Assembly (NCBI GenBank): GCA_003605115.1
Contig: QZKY01000015.1
Location: 62,001-126,000, forward strand
DNA: 64,000 nt
Origin: Oxalobacter sp.
GTDB lineage: Bacteria > Pseudomonadota > Gammaproteobacteria > Burkholderiales > Burkholderiaceae_D
Direction: 5' to 3'
Under the pieces are notes generated by a model, which was given only the letters and a program-made list of their open reading frames with translations, was not told the DNA's origin and searched no databases. Within the stretch, counting starts at the first letter, position 1; the number at the start of each line of letters is the position of its first letter. This document shows positions 28,029-38,995 of this stretch, one piece after another. The position numbers and the translations under genes were made by a program.

Positions 28029-28897
28029 GACAGTGCGAGCACACGTCCTGCAACGGCATCCAGTTGTGCTATCGCTTCAGGATCGCGCGCTTGCGGTGGC
28101 GTGATGATGGCGTGTTCCAGTGCCGATCGGCAGGAACATTCCGCCGCGTGATGGTCGCCAGCTAAATGTGGAACGGCATGGCGCACGAGTGAGCGCGCTC
28201 TATCCGCATTCTCCATCAGCACGGTGATCACTTGAGAAACGGTGACATGGTCGTGATCCGGATGCCAGCAATCGTAATCCGTCACCATGGCGACGGTGGC
28301 GTAGCAAATTTCAGCTTCGCGTGCGAGCTTGGCTTCCGGCATGTTCGTCATGCCGATGACATCGCATTGCCAGCTTCGATACATTTCGGATTCGGCCAAG
28401 GTTGAAAATTGCGGTCCTTCCATGACAAGGTAGGTGCCGCCGCGCACGGTATCAATACCGGCTTGTTTGGCTGCCGCTGCGATGTGGTCGCCAAGACGTT
28501 TGCACACCGGATGCGCCATCGACACGTGCGCGACGCAGCCGTTTCCAAAGAACGATTTGTTACGGGCGAAGGTGCGGTCGATGAATTGATCCACAATCAC
28601 GAACATGCCGGGACGGAGATTTTCACGAAGCGATCCGACAGCGCCGACAGAAATGATGTCCGTCACGCCGACGCGCTTGAGGGCATCAATGTTGGCGCGG
28701 TAGTTAATGTCTGAGGGCGGCACAAGGTGCGCGCGTCCGTGTCGCGGTAAAAATACAACGGGCTGACCATTCAGTTCACCAAAGAGCATTTCGTCCGAAG
28801 GTTCACCAAAGGGTGATTGCACTTTACGCCAGTGTGTATTGGTGAGTCCGTCGATGTTATAGACGCCGCTGCCGCCAATAATGCCGATGATGCCCAT
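28025..28897 (-). CDS. mtnP: S-methyl-5'-thioadenosine phosphorylase
   Basis: This enzyme phosphorolyses 5'-methylthioadenosine to adenine and methylthioribose-1-phosphate, and may also use 5'-deoxyadenosine. The 290 residues show IIGIIGGSGVYNIDGL at the N-terminus, FLPRHGRAHLVPPSDINYRA, SVGAVGSLRE, and the base-binding MEGPQFSTLAESEMYR and IGMTNMPEAKLAREAE. It leads the - strand salvage operon with mtnA. The stop overlaps the aldolase start (ATGA), indicating coupling. Confidence 0.94.
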   Translation of the reverse strand: MGIIGIIGGSGVYNIDGLTNTHWRKVQSPFGEPSDEMLFGELNGQPVVFLPRHGRAHLVPPSDINYRANIDALKRVGVTDIISVGAVGSLRENLRPGMFVIVDQFIDRTFARNKSFFGNGCVAHVSMAHPVCKRLGDHIAAAAKQAGIDTVRGGTYLVMEGPQFSTLAESEMYRSWQCDVIGMTNMPEAKLAREAEICYATVAMVTDYDCWHPDHDHVTVSQVITVLMENADRARSLVRHAVPHLAGDHHAAECSCRSALEHAIITPPQARDPEAIAQLDAVAGRVLALS

Positions 28898-28960
28898 AGT
28901 CGAAATCCTGTCGAATGTGTGTGGTGTTGCGTTGATATGTGGTGCCAGTTGAGTGCATTG

Positions 28961-28966
28961 ATTATA
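28961..28966 (-). promoter_or_regulatory. Candidate -10 box for the mtnP operon
   Basis: On the - strand this reads TATAAT, 63 bases before the mtnP start. No -35 at the usual distance is convincing (a TTGACA exists about 25 bases upstream, too far), so this is a weak promoter call. Confidence 0.4.
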
Positions 28967-28985
28967 CCGGAGGGGTTATGCCACA

Positions 28986-29849
28986 TCATCTTGTCAAGGG
29001 GTTTGGTGTCTCGCTCGCATCAAGAATTTCGTTCAGCAACTGCGCCAGTCGCAAGCCTGCTCTCTCGATTTGCTTGCGGACAACGGGTACAGAATGTTCC
29101 TGATACGTTTTGTCCAGCGCATATGGTTCAGAAAAGTCTTTTCCACACTGGAAGCCGGGAAGTGGCGCATACACTTCCGTGCGCGACAGATCGCGCGCTT
29201 CCAGCATCCACATCCGAACCGCTATGGGATAAGGCGGGAGTTTTTCAGTGGCGTCGAGTTTGGCGGTGACAGGATTGTCCTTGAGCGCCGCATTCAACAA
29301 ATCCGCATCCCACAGTTTGTGCAGGGTGGTGTGCTTGCCGCCTTCCAGCAATGCGTCGATGTTGCCCGTGCCGTCGTAGTTGCTTCCGGAATGGAGTGGT
29401 TGGTGGATATCGCCGACCAGATGCACCACCCATTTGAGTGCCTCATTGCGTCGTCGATGGTTGGCGTGCTTGTCTTTCAAAACCCGGATGTAGCGCAGCA
29501 GGTTTTTATCCACGCATCGGTTTGCCCAGCAGACGCCAAGCTTGTCTTTGCAAATCGGATTGCTGCGCGTGTGCCAGCCAACATATTTTCCTTTTGGGGC
29601 GGCGTTTCTTATTTCGTCAGCCCAGGAGGCAATTTCCGGCAAAGTCGTGCGTCCGGATGGACGGTTGTATGCATCCAGGTCATCTTTGAGTAATGCATCT
29701 ACTTGCGCGCGAGCGGTCGGGGTAAAGTTTGCTTCGGCAATGATCGCGATAGCCGTGTGCCCATTTTTGTTCCATGCCGAGGCGGGCAGGGAAACCGTTA
29801 GCAGGCATGAAACCAGCAAGACCGGAGGGATTTTGAGCAAGGAAATCAT
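28986..29849 (-). CDS. Exported S1/P1-type zinc nuclease
   Basis: A 287-residue secreted nuclease. A signal peptide (Lys near the N-terminus, hydrophobic core, SLPASA) would be cut just before Trp-Asn. That leaves an N-terminal Trp, which in P1 nuclease coordinates zinc through its amino group. Further zinc ligands are visible: His in KNGHTAIA, Asp in SWADEIR, His in GWHTRSNP and the HLVGDIHQPLHSG segment. ATG 29849 gives a proper signal peptide; the longer frame upstream lacks a positive n-region. It likely degrades single-stranded nucleic acids in the periplasm or outside the cell for phosphate or nucleoside uptake. The stop lies about 90 bases before mtnP. Confidence 0.86.
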   Translation of the reverse strand: MISLLKIPPVLLVSCLLTVSLPASAWNKNGHTAIAIIAEANFTPTARAQVDALLKDDLDAYNRPSGRTTLPEIASWADEIRNAAPKGKYVGWHTRSNPICKDKLGVCWANRCVDKNLLRYIRVLKDKHANHRRRNEALKWVVHLVGDIHQPLHSGSNYDGTGNIDALLEGGKHTTLHKLWDADLLNAALKDNPVTAKLDATEKLPPYPIAVRMWMLEARDLSRTEVYAPLPGFQCGKDFSEPYALDKTYQEHSVPVVRKQIERAGLRLAQLLNEILDASETPNPLTR

Positions 29850-29942
29850 GACAAACAGGATAACAGGGGAAGGACTTGTCATACAGGGGTGGGGCGCATG
29901 TGGGCTGATGAAAAAGCCGTACAAGGATTTTTTGTTTCCTGC

Positions 29943-29948
29943 TATAAT
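29943..29948 (+). promoter_or_regulatory. -10 box of the tRNA-Val promoter
   Basis: TATAAT lies 12 bases before the mature tRNA 5' end. The -35 region at the usual spacing is weak. Confidence 0.5.
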
Positions 29949-29960
29949 GCTCGCTTCTTT

Positions 29961-30037
29961 AGGCGCGTAGCTCAGTTGGTTAGAGCACCACCTTGACATG
30001 GTGGGGGTCGTTGGTTCGATTCCAATCGCGCCTACCA
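29961..30037 (+). tRNA. tRNA-Val (anticodon GAC)
   Basis: A complete cloverleaf of 77 bases. Acceptor arms are AGGCGCG and CGCGCCT. The D-stem is GCTC/GAGC. The anticodon stem CCACC/GGTGG carries loop TTGACAT (GAC). The T-stem is GTTGG/CCAAT with loop TTCGATT, and CCA is encoded. It stands upstream of thrS, as in many betaproteobacteria. Confidence 0.96.
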
Positions 30038-30051
30038 GATAACTGGTTGCG

Positions 30052-30087
30052 GGACAGAGTTTAGCGACGCAGTCGCGTACTCTGTCC
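30052..30087 (+). repeat. Long perfect hairpin 3' of tRNA-Val
   Basis: Outer arms GGACAGAGT (30052-30060) and ACTCTGTCC (30079-30087) enclose inner arms GCGAC/GTCGC with a GCA loop. It lacks a T-run, so it is not a classic terminator. It may act in tRNA 3' maturation or be a mobile palindromic unit. Confidence 0.6.
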
Positions 30088-30211
30088 TCAACAAATTATG
30101 AAGCAGTTGACTCTGTAAGAGCGAGAAAGGCACCCTGGTTATGACACCGCGAACGTCCAACAACCTGTTTGACTGACGCCGGTCGGGTACTTTTCATCAT
30201 GCACCATGAAA

Positions 30212-30237
30212 AAGCGCGGCTGGCCCGCGTTTTTTTT
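30212..30237 (+). terminator. Intrinsic terminator after tRNA-Val
   Basis: Stem AAGCGCGG/CCGCGTTT (one G-T pair) with loop CTGGC is followed by a run of eight T. It probably ends the tRNA-Val transcript and insulates thrS. Confidence 0.75.
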
Positions 30238-30354
30238 CGTCCTTTTTTAGTTGTTCCCCAGCGCTGCATGAATGGTGAATATGCCTTAGGATACAAGGCA
30301 CTTATATAAAAGCTTTTTGCGTCGGCCATGCGCCGCGCGACAATGGAGGATCAA

Positions 30355-32262
30355 ATGGTTTCAATCCAGCTTCCTGATGGTTCCAAACGACAGTTCGACA
30401 ATCCCGTGACGGTTGCCGAGGTGGCTGCCAGTATCGGTACGGGCTTGGCAAAAGCGGCGCTGGCAGGCAAGCTTGATGGTCAGCTTGTGGATATGTCACA
30501 CCTGATCGATCACGATGCGCAGTTGGCTATCGTGACGGAGCGTGACCCGGATGGTCTGGAGGTGATTCGCCACTCTGCAGCGCATTTGATGGCTTACGCA
30601 GTGAAGGAACTGTTTCCGGATGCGCAAGTGACCATCGGGCCTGCGATTGACAATGGTTTTTACTACGACTTTTCCTACAAACGCCCGTTTACGCCGGAAG
30701 ATATGGCCGCCATTGAAAAGAAAATGGTGGATCTGGCAAAGAAAGACGAGCCGGTGACCCGCAGGGTGATGCCGCGTGACGAGGCGGTGGCGTATTTCAA
30801 ATCCATCGGCGAAGCGTACAAGGCAGAGATCATCGAATCGATCCCGGCGGATCAGGATGTCTCGCTCTATACCAGTGGCGGCTTCACCGATTTGTGCCGT
30901 GGCCCGCACGTGCCTTCCAACGGCAAGCTTCGCGTTTTCAAGCTCATGCGACTCGCCGGCGCGTACTGGCGCGGTGATTCCAAGAATGAAATGCTACAGC
31001 GCGTGTATGGCACGGCCTGGGGTAAAAAAGAGGATCAGGACGCTTACCTGACCATGCTGGAAGAAGCGGAAAAACGCGATCATCGCCGTATCGGTCGTGC
31101 GCAGGATCTCTTTCACTTCCAGGATGAAGCGCCGGGGCTGATTTTCTGGCACCCGAAGGGCTGGATCATTTGGCAGCAGGTTGAACAGTACATGCGCAGC
31201 GTTTACCAAGACAATGGCTATCAGGAAATCAGAACCCCGCAGATTCTGGATCGCAGCCTCTGGGAAAAATCCGGTCATTGGGAGAACTACAAGCAAAACA
31301 TGTTCACCACCGAATCGGAAAATCGCTCTTACGCGGTCAAGCCGATGAATTGCCCCGGGCATGTGCAAGTGTTTTGTTCGGATTTGCATTCCTACCGTGA
31401 ATTGCCGCTGCGATTCGGCGAATTTGGCCAGTGTCATCGCAACGAGCCATCCGGTTCCTTGCACGGCATGATGCGCGTGCGCGGTTTTACTCAAGATGAT
31501 GGTCACATTTTCTGTACCGAAGACCAAATTCTCGATGAATGCGTTGCGTTTACTGCATTGTTGCAAAAGGTCTATGCCGACTTTGGTTTTACTGACATTA
31601 TTTACAAAGTGGCAACGCGCCCAGAGAACCGCGTTGGCTCAGATGAAGTGTGGGATAAAGCCGAAAATGCGCTCATAGAATCACTCAAGCGTTCCGGTTG
31701 CGAGTTTGAAATTTCCCCCGGCGACGGGGCGTTTTATGGCCCGAAAATCGAATATACGCTCAAGGATGCCATTGGCCGGATGTGGCAATGCGGCACCATT
31801 CAGGCTGACTTTTCCATGCCAGCCCGCTTTGGCGCAGAGTATGTCGCGGAAGACAATACCCGTAAAACACCAGTGTTGTTGCATCGCGCCATTTTGGGTT
31901 CACTGGAACGGTTTATCGGCATGTTGATAGAACATCATGCCGGTGCTTTGCCCCTCTGGCTGGCACCGGAACAGGCCATCGTGCTGAATATCTCGGATGG
32001 ACAAGCCGAATATGCGCAAAATGTTGCCCAAAACCTGAAAAAACAAGGATTTAGGGTGCGCGCCGATTTGCGCAACGAGAAAATTACCTATAAAATACGC
32101 GACCACTCCATGCAACGTATGCCCTACCTGATAGTGGTGGGCGACAAGGAGCGGGAAGCCAATACCGTCGCCGTGCGGGCACGGGGCAACCAGGATTTGG
32201 GCGTGATGACGCTGGACGCATTGGCAGCACGCATGCGTAACGAAATCGATACCAGAACCTGA
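30355..32262 (+). CDS. thrS: Threonyl-tRNA synthetase
   Basis: A class II synthetase of 635 residues charging tRNA-Thr. An N-terminal TGS domain (residues 1-62) is followed by the editing domain with [14 protein letters not shown] (73-86 region) and [10 protein letters not shown]. The catalytic core has motif 2 around [20 protein letters not shown] and the zinc Cys in [12 protein letters not shown]-terminal anticodon-binding domain completes it. ATG 30355 has GGAGG at the correct spacing, unlike upstream in-frame ATGs. It begins the thrS-infC-rpmI-rplT-pheST-ihfA-merR group. Confidence 0.97.
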   Translation: MVSIQLPDGSKRQFDNPVTVAEVAASIGTGLAKAALAGKLDGQLVDMSHLIDHDAQLAIVTERDPDGLEVIRHSAAHLMAYAVKELFPDAQVTIGPAIDNGFYYDFSYKRPFTPEDMAAIEKKMVDLAKKDEPVTRRVMPRDEAVAYFKSIGEAYKAEIIESIPADQDVSLYTSGGFTDLCRGPHVPSNGKLRVFKLMRLAGAYWRGDSKNEMLQRVYGTAWGKKEDQDAYLTMLEEAEKRDHRRIGRAQDLFHFQDEAPGLIFWHPKGWIIWQQVEQYMRSVYQDNGYQEIRTPQILDRSLWEKSGHWENYKQNMFTTESENRSYAVKPMNCPGHVQVFCSDLHSYRELPLRFGEFGQCHRNEPSGSLHGMMRVRGFTQDDGHIFCTEDQILDECVAFTALLQKVYADFGFTDIIYKVATRPENRVGSDEVWDKAENALIESLKRSGCEFEISPGDGAFYGPKIEYTLKDAIGRMWQCGTIQADFSMPARFGAEYVAEDNTRKTPVLLHRAILGSLERFIGMLIEHHAGALPLWLAPEQAIVLNISDGQAEYAQNVAQNLKKQGFRVRADLRNEKITYKIRDHSMQRMPYLIVVGDKEREANTVAVRARGNQDLGVMTLDALAARMRNEIDTRT

Positions 32263-32317
32263 ATGACCCAAAGTGCCACATCGCACGGCTTGATTGATTT
32301 TTATAAAGGAAACGACA

Positions 32318-32839
32318 ATCGCTACTGAGAAATCGCACCGCATAAATGGCGAAATCACTTTTGCAAAAATTCGCCTGGTAGGAGTAGATAACGAGGCGCT
32401 TGGCATCGTCAGCTTGACCGAAGCATTCAGTAAGGCAGAAGAAGCAGGCGTGGATCTCGTGGAAATCGCGCCGAACGCTGAGCCGCCTGTGTGTCGCCTG
32501 ATGGATTACGGCAAGTTCCGTTATCAGGAACAGAAGAAGGCGCACGAAGCCAAGATGAAGCAGAAAATCATCCAGGTCAAGGAAATCAAATTCCGCCCGG
32601 GCACTGACGAAGGCGACTATAACGTCAAGCTGCGGCACATCATTGAGTTTCTGGATGAAGGTGACAAGTGCAAGATTACGCTACGCTTTCGCGGACGCGA
32701 GATGGCACATCAGGAAATCGGCATGCGGATGTTGGAGCGATTGAAGGAAGACCTTGATGCACATGCGCTGGTCGAGCAGTTTCCAAAGCTGGAAGGGCGC
32801 CAGATGGTTATGGTGATGGCGCCGAAGAAGAAAAAGTAA
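32318..32839 (+). CDS. infC: Translation initiation factor IF-3, ATC start codon
   Basis: IF-3 of 173 residues binds the 30S subunit and checks start codons and the initiator t[20 protein letters not shown] opens the N-domain. The linker and C-domain include [20 protein letters not shown] and [11 protein letters not shown]. No ATG or GTG fits the family start. A strong AAAGGA (32305-32310) stands seven bases before ATC 32318, giving (M)ATEKSHRIN. An in-frame TTG at 32294 has no ribosome-binding site. Rare start codons on infC (AUU in E. coli) allow IF-3 to repress its own translation; the same autoregulation is inferred here. Confidence 0.92.
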   Translation: MATEKSHRINGEITFAKIRLVGVDNEALGIVSLTEAFSKAEEAGVDLVEIAPNAEPPVCRLMDYGKFRYQEQKKAHEAKMKQKIIQVKEIKFRPGTDEGDYNVKLRHIIEFLDEGDKCKITLRFRGREMAHQEIGMRMLERLKEDLDAHALVEQFPKLEGRQMVMVMAPKKKK

Positions 32840-32847
32840 CTTATTCA

Positions 32848-32887
32848 CTCCTTCCCCCTAGCAGGGGGAAGGTTGGGATGGGGGTGT
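32848..32887. repeat. Dispersed GC-rich palindromic repeat, copy 2 (inverted)
   Basis: Hairpin arms CCTTCCCCC (32850-32858) and GGGGGAAGG (32864-32872) are followed by TTGGGATGGGGGTGT. It is the reverse-complement orientation of copy 1 with nearly the same sequence, and faces copy 3 across about 39 bases. Confidence 0.75.
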
Positions 32888-32926
32888 AGTGCCAGATTGG
32901 ATTGATGAGTTTGAAATATGGTATTG

Positions 32927-32964
32927 CACCCCCACCCTAGCCCTCCCCCTGAGAGGGGGAAGGG
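32927..32964. repeat. Dispersed GC-rich palindromic repeat, copy 3
   Basis: CACCCCCACCC is followed by arms CCCTCCCCC and GGGGGAAGGG around TGAGA. Together with copy 2 it forms a large inverted pair in the infC-rpmI spacer. Confidence 0.7.
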
Positions 32965-32972
32965 ACAGGTTT

Positions 32973-33128
32973 TAAAAATTTGCGCAGATCGTCTTCAAGA
33001 CGGTTCGCACAAAAAAGACGTCAGACTCGATTCTGTCGTCACACAAGTGAGAACAGGCATCCAAGAGCAGCACTTCGCTGCCACCTGCAATCATAAAAAA
33101 TGGAGTTACCCGAAAGGGTAAAAGTACT
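32973..33128 (+). promoter_or_regulatory. Structured leader before rpmI
   Basis: Several short hairpins are visible, for example CGTCTT-CA-AGACG at about 32989-33001 and CAGCACTTCGCTG near 33067. Ribosomal L20 represses the rpmI-rplT messenger through leader structures in other bacteria, so a similar role is possible but unproven here. Confidence 0.35.
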
Positions 33129-33329
33129 ATGCCAAAAATGAAGACCAAGAGCGCCGCCAAAAAGCGCTTCCGTGTGCGTCCAGGCGGCACTATCAAGTGC
33201 GGTCAAGCTTTCAAGCGCCACATCCTGACCAAGAAATCCCCCAAAATGAAACGCCAGTTACGTGGCGCGACGAACGTGCATGCGAGTGACGTCGGATCCG
33301 TCATGCGTATGATGCCCAATAACGCTTAA
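33129..33329 (+). CDS. rpmI: 50S ribosomal protein L35
   Basis: A 66-residue, very basic protein with the L35 signature [16 protein letters not shown] and [11 protein letters not shown]. Its length is typical. It is cotranscribed with rplT, which starts 25 bases later. The upstream spacer carries the repeat pair and a structured leader, so it probably has its own promoter or an IF-3-independent regulation point. Confidence 0.97.
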   Translation: MPKMKTKSAAKKRFRVRPGGTIKCGQAFKRHILTKKSPKMKRQLRGATNVHASDVGSVMRMMPNNA

Positions 33330-33353
33330 CCTCACACCTATCAAGGAGAAACC

Positions 33354-33713
33354 ATGCCTAGAGTAAAACGTGGGGTCACAGCGCGGGCCCGTCATAAGAA
33401 AATGCTGGCGCAAGCCAAAGGCTATCGTGGTCGTCGGAAAAACGTCTACCGTGTGGCCAAACAAGCCGTCATGCGTGCAGGGCAGTATGCCTATCGCGAT
33501 CGTCGTAACAAGAAGCGCGTATTTCGTGCCTTGTGGATCACGCGTATCAATGCCGCTACACGCGAGCTTGGCATGACATACAGTGTGTTCATCAACGGCC
33601 TGAAAAAAGCCTCGATTGAACTGGATCGCAAGGTGCTGGCGGACATGGCAGTGATGGACAAACCGGCGTTTGCCGCGATTGTTCAGCAAGTTAAAGCCCG
33701 TCTCGCTGCCTAA
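33354..33713 (+). CDS. rplT: 50S ribosomal protein L20
   Basis: A 119-residue basic ribosomal protein with the L20 pattern [33 protein letters not shown] and [18 protein letters not shown]. It has a strong AAGGAG ribosome-binding site. L20 organises 23S rRNA during 50S assembly and represses its own operon in other bacteria. Its stop is followed by two hairpins before pheS. Confidence 0.98.
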   Translation: MPRVKRGVTARARHKKMLAQAKGYRGRRKNVYRVAKQAVMRAGQYAYRDRRNKKRVFRALWITRINAATRELGMTYSVFINGLKKASIELDRKVLADMAVMDKPAFAAIVQQVKARLAA

Positions 33714-33746
33714 GTGATTCATTGCGTGACTCACTGAGTGACACAG

Positions 33747-33766
33747 ACGCCGCGTACCTGCGGCGT
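33747..33766 (+). promoter_or_regulatory. Hairpin between rplT and pheS
   Basis: Perfect seven-base arms ACGCCGC and GCGGCGT enclose a six-base loop. It is followed within ten bases by the terminator hairpin at 33777 and may take part in attenuation or messenger processing. Confidence 0.45.
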
Positions 33767-33775
33767 GAATAATAA

Positions 33776-34870
<1,095 letters not shown>

Positions 34871-34921
34871 AGCAGTTCAATTAAAAAATACTTCAATCGA
34901 ATAGCTTGCTGAAAGATCACT

Positions 34922-37351
34922 ATGCAATTCTCTGAACACTGGCTGCGCACGATGGCCGATCCGAAAATGTCGTCGGAAGAACTCGCGCATTTGCTGACGA
35001 TGTCCGGGCTGGAGGTAGAAGAACTCGAAGCAGTCGCCCCGCCGTTTTCGAAAGTGGTCGTGGCCAAAGTGCTGGAAGTCGAAAAGCATCCGAACGCAGA
35101 TCGTTTGACGGTATGCAGGGTGGATGCAGGCACGGGCGAGATTCTCAGTGTGGTCTGTGGCGCACCGAATGTGCGTCCCGGCATGATGACGATGTGTGCC
35201 TTGGTGGGTGCGGCATTGCCACCGGGTGAAGATGGCAAACCGTTTGAGATCAAGCTGGGTAAGCTGCGCGGTGTGGAATCGCAAGGCATGCTGTGTTCCT
35301 TGCGTGAATTGAAGCTTTCCGAGGATCATTCTGGCATCGTGGATTTGCCAGCCGATGCACCGCTGGGAAAAGATACCCGCGATTACCTTTCGCTGAACGA
35401 CAAAAAATTCACGATTAAGCTCACCCCGAACAAGGCGGACTGTCTGTCCGTGCTGGGGGTGGCGCGCGAAGTCGCGGCGCTCACCAGCGTGGCGCTCGTG
35501 CCGCCCCCGCATCAAACGATTGCGCCGACGATCAAGGATACCTTGCCGGTGAAAGTGGCTGCGCCGGATTTGTGCGGTCGTTTCTCCGGTCGCGTAATTC
35601 GTGGCATCAATGCAAAAGCGGAAACGCCCGAGTGGATGAAGCAGCGTCTGGAACGCAGTGGCCAGCGTCCCATTTCTGCGCTCGTCGATATATCCAATTA
35701 CGTGATGCTGGAATCCGGTCAACCCAACCACGTGTACGATCTTGCGAAAGTGCACGGCGGACTGGAAGTCCGCTGGGGCAAGCCTGGTGAATCGCTCACC
35801 CTCTTGAATGGCAATACGGTTGAAGTGGATGGCTGGGTCGGCGTGATTGCGGATGCGAACGGCGTCGAATCGCTCGCGGGCATCATGGGCGGGGATCGCA
35901 CTGCGATTTCCCTCGACTCAACGGATATTTTTCTTGAAGCGGCATTCTGGTGGCCGAACGCGATTCAAGGTCGTTCGCGCCGTTTTAATTTTTCCACTGA
36001 TGCAGCACATCGCTTCGAACGTGGCGTGGATTTCGCAGGCACCGTGCAACAGCTCGAACGCATGACGGCGTTAATCGTTGCCATTTGCGGTGTCGACGGT
36101 CAAACCAAGGTTGGACCGATTGACGATCAGCAAATCAATTTACCGAAACGCAACCCGGTTACTTTGCGCGCGGCACGTGCGGTGAAAGTCATCGGTGTGC
36201 CATTCACGGATGAACAAATCGCGCAAATTTTCAAACGGCTTGGTTTGCCATTCACGCAACAGTCTGGTTTATTCACGGTGACGCCGCCATCCTACCGCTT
36301 CGATATCGAAATAGAAGAAGACTTGATCGAAGAAATTGCGCGCGTGTATGGCTTTGAAAATATTCCCGAACTGCCGCCGATTGCACCAAACGTGATGCGC
36401 ATTGCGCCGGAAAGCGAACGTTCCACTTTCCGTGTGCGCCATTTTCTTGCTGATCTCGATTATCAGGAAGTCGTCAATTACAGTTTCGTGGAAGAATCCT
36501 GGGAAGCCGATTTTGCGGGCAACACGAATCCGATCAAGCTGCTTAATCCGATTGCGAGCCAGATGAGTGTGATGCGCACCAATCTGATCGGCAGCCTGGT
36601 GGCCAATGTACGTTACAATTTGAACCGTCGCATCAACCGCGTGCGGGTTTTTGAACTCGGCGCAGCTTTCTTGCGCAGCGACAGCACGCAAGATGGGTCG
36701 CTTTCGGTGGCGGGATACGAACAACCCAAACGCATCGCTGCACTGGCCTACGGCTCCGTGGCAGAAGAGCAGTGGGGGCAGTCCACCCGCAATGCGGATT
36801 TCTTTGATATCAAGGCGGATCTGGAAGCCTTGTTTTCGCCCAAGGTCTTGCGCTTTGAAAAAGCCGAACATCCCGCCTTGCATCCGGGGCGCAGCGCTCA
36901 AGTGATGCTGGAGGGCAAAGCCATTGGCGTCATTGGCGAGCTCCATCCGCGTTGGCAGCAAAAGTATGAATTGCCGCTGGCACCGGTGGTGTTTGAAGTG
37001 GACGCTGTTGCCCTGCAAGAGCGTGATGTTCCGGTTTATCGCGAAATCTCGCGTTTCCAGCCGGTTTCTCGTGATTTGGCGCTGGTTGTGAAGCAATCTG
37101 TTCCTGCACAAAGCCTGATGGACGCATTCTTGTCAGAGAAAGGCGGAAACCCTTTGTGCAATATCTTGCAAGCTGTTGTTTTGTTTGATGAATATCGCGG
37201 CAAAGGATTGGAAAATGATGAAAAAAGTCTTGCGTTCCGCTTTACCTTGCAAGATACTCATAAGACTTTGCAGGACGAGGCGGTAGAAGCTGCGATGGCT
37301 GCATTTGTTGCTGTTGCGGGGAATCGGCATGGCGCGAAGTTGCGTGCATAA
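34922..37351 (+). CDS. pheT: Phenylalanyl-tRNA synthetase beta subunit
   Basis: The 809-residue partner of PheS, full length. A tRNA-binding EMAP-like domain lies at residues 40-150 ([20 protein letters not shown]), then B3/B4 editing domains ([16 protein letters not shown]), B5, the inactive synthetase-like core and a C-terminal ferredoxin-fold anticodon domain ([20 protein letters not shown]). It recognises tRNA-Phe and edits Tyr-tRNA. A short spacer leads to ihfA, as in most proteobacteria. Confidence 0.97.
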   Translation: MQFSEHWLRTMADPKMSSEELAHLLTMSGLEVEELEAVAPPFSKVVVAKVLEVEKHPNADRLTVCRVDAGTGEILSVVCGAPNVRPGMMTMCALVGAALPPGEDGKPFEIKLGKLRGVESQGMLCSLRELKLSEDHSGIVDLPADAPLGKDTRDYLSLNDKKFTIKLTPNKADCLSVLGVAREVAALTSVALVPPPHQTIAPTIKDTLPVKVAAPDLCGRFSGRVIRGINAKAETPEWMKQRLERSGQRPISALVDISNYVMLESGQPNHVYDLAKVHGGLEVRWGKPGESLTLLNGNTVEVDGWVGVIADANGVESLAGIMGGDRTAISLDSTDIFLEAAFWWPNAIQGRSRRFNFSTDAAHRFERGVDFAGTVQQLERMTALIVAICGVDGQTKVGPIDDQQINLPKRNPVTLRAARAVKVIGVPFTDEQIAQIFKRLGLPFTQQSGLFTVTPPSYRFDIEIEEDLIEEIARVYGFENIPELPPIAPNVMRIAPESERSTFRVRHFLADLDYQEVVNYSFVEESWEADFAGNTNPIKLLNPIASQMSVMRTNLIGSLVANVRYNLNRRINRVRVFELGAAFLRSDSTQDGSLSVAGYEQPKRIAALAYGSVAEEQWGQSTRNADFFDIKADLEALFSPKVLRFEKAEHPALHPGRSAQVMLEGKAIGVIGELHPRWQQKYELPLAPVVFEVDAVALQERDVPVYREISRFQPVSRDLALVVKQSVPAQSLMDAFLSEKGGNPLCNILQAVVLFDEYRGKGLENDEKSLAFRFTLQDTHKTLQDEAVEAAMAAFVAVAGNRHGAKLRA

Positions 37352-37386
37352 AAACAGGGCAAGTGCATTCAGGAGTGGCGAGAACA

Positions 37387-37800
37387 ATGCGGATGAATGA
37401 CAAAGTTGAAACACCGGTTGAATCGAAAGGCAACGTGCCATTGTCGGAGCTGGATGTGGCTGAAACAAGCCGTACGCAAAAAAGCTTGCCCACCCTTACC
37501 AAGGCGGAGCTTGCCGAGATGCTTTTCGAGCGCGTTGGTTTGAACAAGCGCGAGGCCAAAGACATGGTTGATACCTTCTTCGATGAAATCCGGAACGCCT
37601 TGAACCAGGGCGACAGCGTCAAACTTTCTGGTTTCGGCAACTTCCAGTTGCGCGACAAGCCGCAACGTCCTGGCCGCAACCCCAGAACCGGAGAAGAAAT
37701 TCCTATTGCGGCGCGACGCGTCGTGACTTTCCATGCCAGTCAAAAACTGAAGGCATTGGTTGAAAATTCTGGTAGCGATACCAAGACAAGCGCCGTTTAA
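37387..37800 (+). CDS. ihfA: Integration host factor alpha subunit with N-terminal extension
   Basis: A DNA-bending HU/IHF-family protein. The core ([26 protein letters not shown] to [13 protein letters not shown]) is standard. About 40 extra residues precede it, and about 15 follow it. In-frame ATGs at 37387 and 37393 are candidate starts; 37387 is chosen as the more upstream plausible one after GGAG. IHF pairs with IhfB to bend DNA at promoters, origins and recombination sites. Its place after pheT is conserved. Confidence 0.92.
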   Translation: MRMNDKVETPVESKGNVPLSELDVAETSRTQKSLPTLTKAELAEMLFERVGLNKREAKDMVDTFFDEIRNALNQGDSVKLSGFGNFQLRDKPQRPGRNPRTGEEIPIAARRVVTFHASQKLKALVENSGSDTKTSAV

Positions 37801-37806
37801 TAAAAC

Positions 37807-38172
37807 ATGACGGAAAAACCCAGCAAGCAAGAGCCTGTTGTTTTGCCGCCCATTCCGGCAAAGCGCTACTTCACTATCGGCGAAGTGAGTGATCTGTGTG
37901 GCGTCAAATCGCACGTCTTGCGTTATTGGGAGCAGGAATTCACGCAACTCAAGCCGGTCAAACGGCGCGGCAATCGTCGCTATTACCAGCACCACGAGGT
38001 GTTGCTCATTCGTCGCATACGCGAACTTCTTTACGAACAAGGATTCACCATCAATGGCGCGCGAAACAAACTGGAATCGCGCACGCTTGTCGAGCCTGAG
38101 TCTGCTCGCGTGCCTGATCCTGCCGAAGTTCGCATGGCCTTGGAGGAAATTCTTGAAGTGTTGCGGCAGTGA
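37807..38172 (+). CDS. MerR-family transcriptional regulator
   Basis: A 121-residue MerR-type DNA-binding protein. The winged helix spans residues about 20-80 (YFTIGEVSDLCGVKSHVLRY, RRGNRRYYQHHEVLLIRRI), followed by a short helix. It lacks the Cys ligands of metal sensors. The gene order ihfA-merR is conserved in gamma- and betaproteobacteria, where the function of this small regulator is not established. It lies six bases after ihfA and is probably cotranscribed. Confidence 0.9.
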   Translation: MTEKPSKQEPVVLPPIPAKRYFTIGEVSDLCGVKSHVLRYWEQEFTQLKPVKRRGNRRYYQHHEVLLIRRIRELLYEQGFTINGARNKLESRTLVEPESARVPDPAEVRMALEEILEVLRQ

Positions 38173-38257
38173 TCCATCCAAGGTGATGGTCGCTGCTTAA
38201 AAAAGTAAAAAACACAGTGGAAAAATGCGGTGAAAAACACTGCGGAAAAATGACATC

Positions 38258-38995
38258 ATGCGTATTCTCATCACCAACGACGACGGTTACCTGGCACCTG
38301 GCATTAACGCACTGATTGAAGTATTTGCCCCCATCGCAGAAATTGCCGTCGTGGCGCCGGACAGCAATCGCTCCGCTTCCTCCAATTCTCTTACGCTGGA
38401 ACGTCCGTTGTTTGTCATTCAGGCGCAGCCGAATGTCTATCACGTCAATGGCACACCCTCGGATTGCGTGCATATTGCGCTAACGGGATTGTTGCCCTGG
38501 AAACCGGATTTGGTTGTTTCCGGCATCAATCAGGGGCAAAACATGGGTGACGATACCTTGTATTCCGGCACTGTTGCTGCAGCGACAGAAGGTTACCTGT
38601 TTGGCATTCCCTCCTTCGCGTTTTCCCAGGTAGCAAAAGGGTGGGGAGAGTTGCAATCCGCTGCGCGTGTTGCCCGAGAAATTGTGTTGCGCAAGTTTGA
38701 CGAATTTCCGAAACCTTTTCTGTTCAACATCAACATTCCGAATCTTCCCTATGAAAAGATGAGGGGATTGCGCGCAACGCGGCTTGGCAAGCGGCATCAG
38801 GCCGAGGGCGTGATTCAGATGACGGATCCTTTCGGCAGAGCCATGTACTGGATTGGTCCTGCCGGAACAGCAAAGGATGGCGGCGAAGGCACGGATTTTC
38901 ATGCGACGGAAAATGGATATGTTTCAATTACGCCGCTTCAAATCGATTTGACACACCAGGAGCAACTGGCGATTTTGAAAAAAGGTTTGGCATGA
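38258..38995 (+). CDS. surE: 5'/3'-nucleotidase SurE
   Basis: A 245-residue metal-dependent survival protein and nucleoside-5'/3'-monophosphatase. The metal site is visible as [14 protein letters not shown] at residues 3-16, [13 protein letters not shown] and [20 protein letters not shown]. Its length is normal. It starts the stationary-phase chain surE-pcm-nlpD-rpoS, overlapping pcm by four bases. Confidence 0.96.
   Translation: MRILITNDDGYLAPGINALIEVFAPIAEIAVVAPDSNRSASSNSLTLERPLFVIQAQPNVYHVNGTPSDCVHIALTGLLPWKPDLVVSGINQGQNMGDDTLYSGTVAAATEGYLFGIPSFAFSQVAKGWGELQSAARVAREIVLRKFDEFPKPFLFNINIPNLPYEKMRGLRATRLGKRHQAEGVIQMTDPFGRAMYWIGPAGTAKDGGEGTDFHATENGYVSITPLQIDLTHQEQLAILKKGLA

Larger units (their letters stand above)
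30038..30354 (+). other. Intergenic region between tRNA-Val and thrS
   Basis: About 317 bases. It holds a long hairpin just after the tRNA (30052-30087) and an intrinsic terminator (30212-30237). An AT-richer stretch lies before the thrS start, where a thrS promoter is expected. I see no T-box pattern and no small ORF with a convincing start. Confidence 0.5.

Noticed and set aside
30241-30354. T-box or tRNA-like operator before thrS
   Set aside because: No T-box sequence, specifier loop or convincing anticodon-like arms could be found.
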